Of a stretch of DNA of 64,000 nt, positions 63,296 through 64,000 are shown one piece after another; the first letter of the stretch is position 1; each line of letters opens with the position of its first letter. The notes beneath the pieces were generated by a model, which made no database searches, was not told where the DNA came from, and saw only the letters and a list, made by a program, of their open reading frames with translations. The position numbers and the translations under genes are program-made. The stretch comes from Lederbergia wuyishanensis. GTDB taxonomy: Bacteria; Bacillota; Bacilli; Bacillales; Bacillaceae_C. The DNA lies in NCBI RefSeq assembly GCF_022900255.1, contig NZ_JALIRM010000014.1, forward strand, positions 1-64,000. The letters run 5' to 3'.

Positions 63296-64000
63296 TGTAC
63301 AGCTTGAGAAAACTGACATAGGAAAAATGAAAACCGGGAAGATGGAATCGTTTAAGGCAGAGTTTTCAGCCCGCTCAAAAAAACTTCTAGCGGATATATG
63401 GAAATACCGATTATCGTATCTATTCATTGCTCCATTTATGATAATGTTTGTTATTTTTATTGTCATTCCGGTAATAGCAGCTATTGGGCTAAGCTTCACA
63501 TATTTTAACTCTATTCAATTTCCTGAATGGACAGGCTGGCTAAACTATCAAACTTTATTTTCGCAGGATATTGTATTTTTACAAAATGTCTTACCGAATA
63601 CATTTAAGTTTTCGTTGTTTGTTGGACCAGTAGGATTTATACTTGCCTTTCTACTTGCATGGTTTATTGCGCAACTTCCTAAAACATTGCGTATGGGATA
63701 TGCACTTGCGATGTATGTCCCATCGCTTGCTGCAGGTGTCGCAATGACAGTTGTTTGGCAAGTAATGTTTTCAGGTGATCGTACAGGATATATTAATAGT
63801 TTTCTACTTAAATGGGGTTTCATTACTGAACCAATCATTTTTCTTCAAGATCAGAATTGGCTACTAAACATTATGATCGTCATTTCTATATGGGCAAGTA
63901 TGGGTATTGGATTTTTGGCGATGTTAGCTGGTTTATTAAATGTAGATCGTGAGCTTTATGACGCTGGTAAAATTGATGGCATTTCAAGCAGGTTGCAAGA
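63285..64000 (+). CDS. Sugar ABC importer permease, MalF type (cut by window edge)
   Basis: A partial permease of at least 238 residues, open to the end of the window. A TTG start at 63285 is supported by GAAGGAGTGA (63269-63278) and overlaps the upstream gene by 11 bases; an ATG at 63327 (MKTGKMESFKAEF) lacks a good site. It has an N-terminal cytosolic tail, a first helix YLFIAPFMIMFVIFIVIPVI, periplasmic loop, further helices and the start of the EAA loop LYDAGKIDGISSRLQ at the very end. It forms an importer with the ATPase and the fusion binding protein; a second permease gene is expected just beyond the window. Confidence 0.85.
   Translation, partial: MHNNVQLEKTDIGKMKTGKMESFKAEFSARSKKLLADIWKYRLSYLFIAPFMIMFVIFIVIPVIAAIGLSFTYFNSIQFPEWTGWLNYQTLFSQDIVFLQNVLPNTFKFSLFVGPVGFILAFLLAWFIAQLPKTLRMGYALAMYVPSLAAGVAMTVVWQVMFSGDRTGYINSFLLKWGFITEPIIFLQDQNWLLNIMIVISIWASMGIGFLAMLAGLLNVDRELYDAGKIDGISSRLQ

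Overview
This AT-rich window comes from a Gram-positive, endospore-forming bacterium of the Bacillaceae. The evidence is a gerA-type germination operon, three CotF-type spore coat genes, a tmRNA gene, CcpA- and FadR-type operators, strong AGGAGG-like ribosome binding sites with several TTG starts, and gene order shared with Bacillus subtilis (a fadM-coat gene-fadN-fadA-fadE-yusI-gcvH neighbourhood and an appDFABC order). No tRNA or rRNA gene, insertion sequence, prophage or CRISPR array was seen. The species cannot be named from the sequence alone.

Bases 1-3.2 kb hold the end of one large sugar-binding lipoprotein gene, a complete tandem paralogue, and a DUF624 membrane protein gene. At 3.26-3.62 kb lies ssrA (tmRNA). 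Next come a tiny holin-like toxin gene with a probable convergent antisense RNA (a type I toxin-antitoxin candidate) and a badly decayed AraC-type regulator pseudogene. From 5.6 to 15.3 kb there is a sugar ABC importer (binding protein plus two permeases), two MFS transporters, a MATE/ANKH-like transporter and two Gfo/Idh/MocA dehydrogenases, probably sugar or sugar-acid catabolism. From 15.5 to 22.9 kb is an alpha-galactoside locus: AraC regulator, GH4 alpha-galactosidase, DUF624 protein, and a LacI regulator with binding protein and two permeases (resembling melREDCA of B. subtilis with melA moved upstream).

From 23 to 50 kb the content is mostly conserved core genes: a CarD-family regulator, a heterodimeric ABC exporter, an oligopeptide importer (appDFABC), a small DUF5670 membrane protein with a sigma-B-like promoter, coat proteins, a YusE-like thioredoxin, a RodA/FtsW polymerase, the gerA-type operon, proline dehydrogenase, the FadR-controlled beta-oxidation operon fadNAE, a Spx/ArsC-like protein and gcvH.

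From 49.7 kb to the end the content is accessory. A NERD-domain protein is followed by fourteen perfectly phased 51-bp palindrome-containing tandem repeats, then a GH16 lipoprotein. From 52.7 kb runs a glycan-uptake locus: an OmpR-type regulator lacking the phosphoacceptor Asp, a membrane protein, two paralogous binding lipoproteins flanking a compact GH20-like enzyme, the only CUT1-type sugar ATPase of the window (MsmX/UgpC type), an unusual 994-residue fusion of carbohydrate-binding-like domains to a solute-binding domain, and the start of a permease gene cut by the window edge. Two transcription units of this locus carry the same 11-bp-spaced TTCACA direct repeat upstream.
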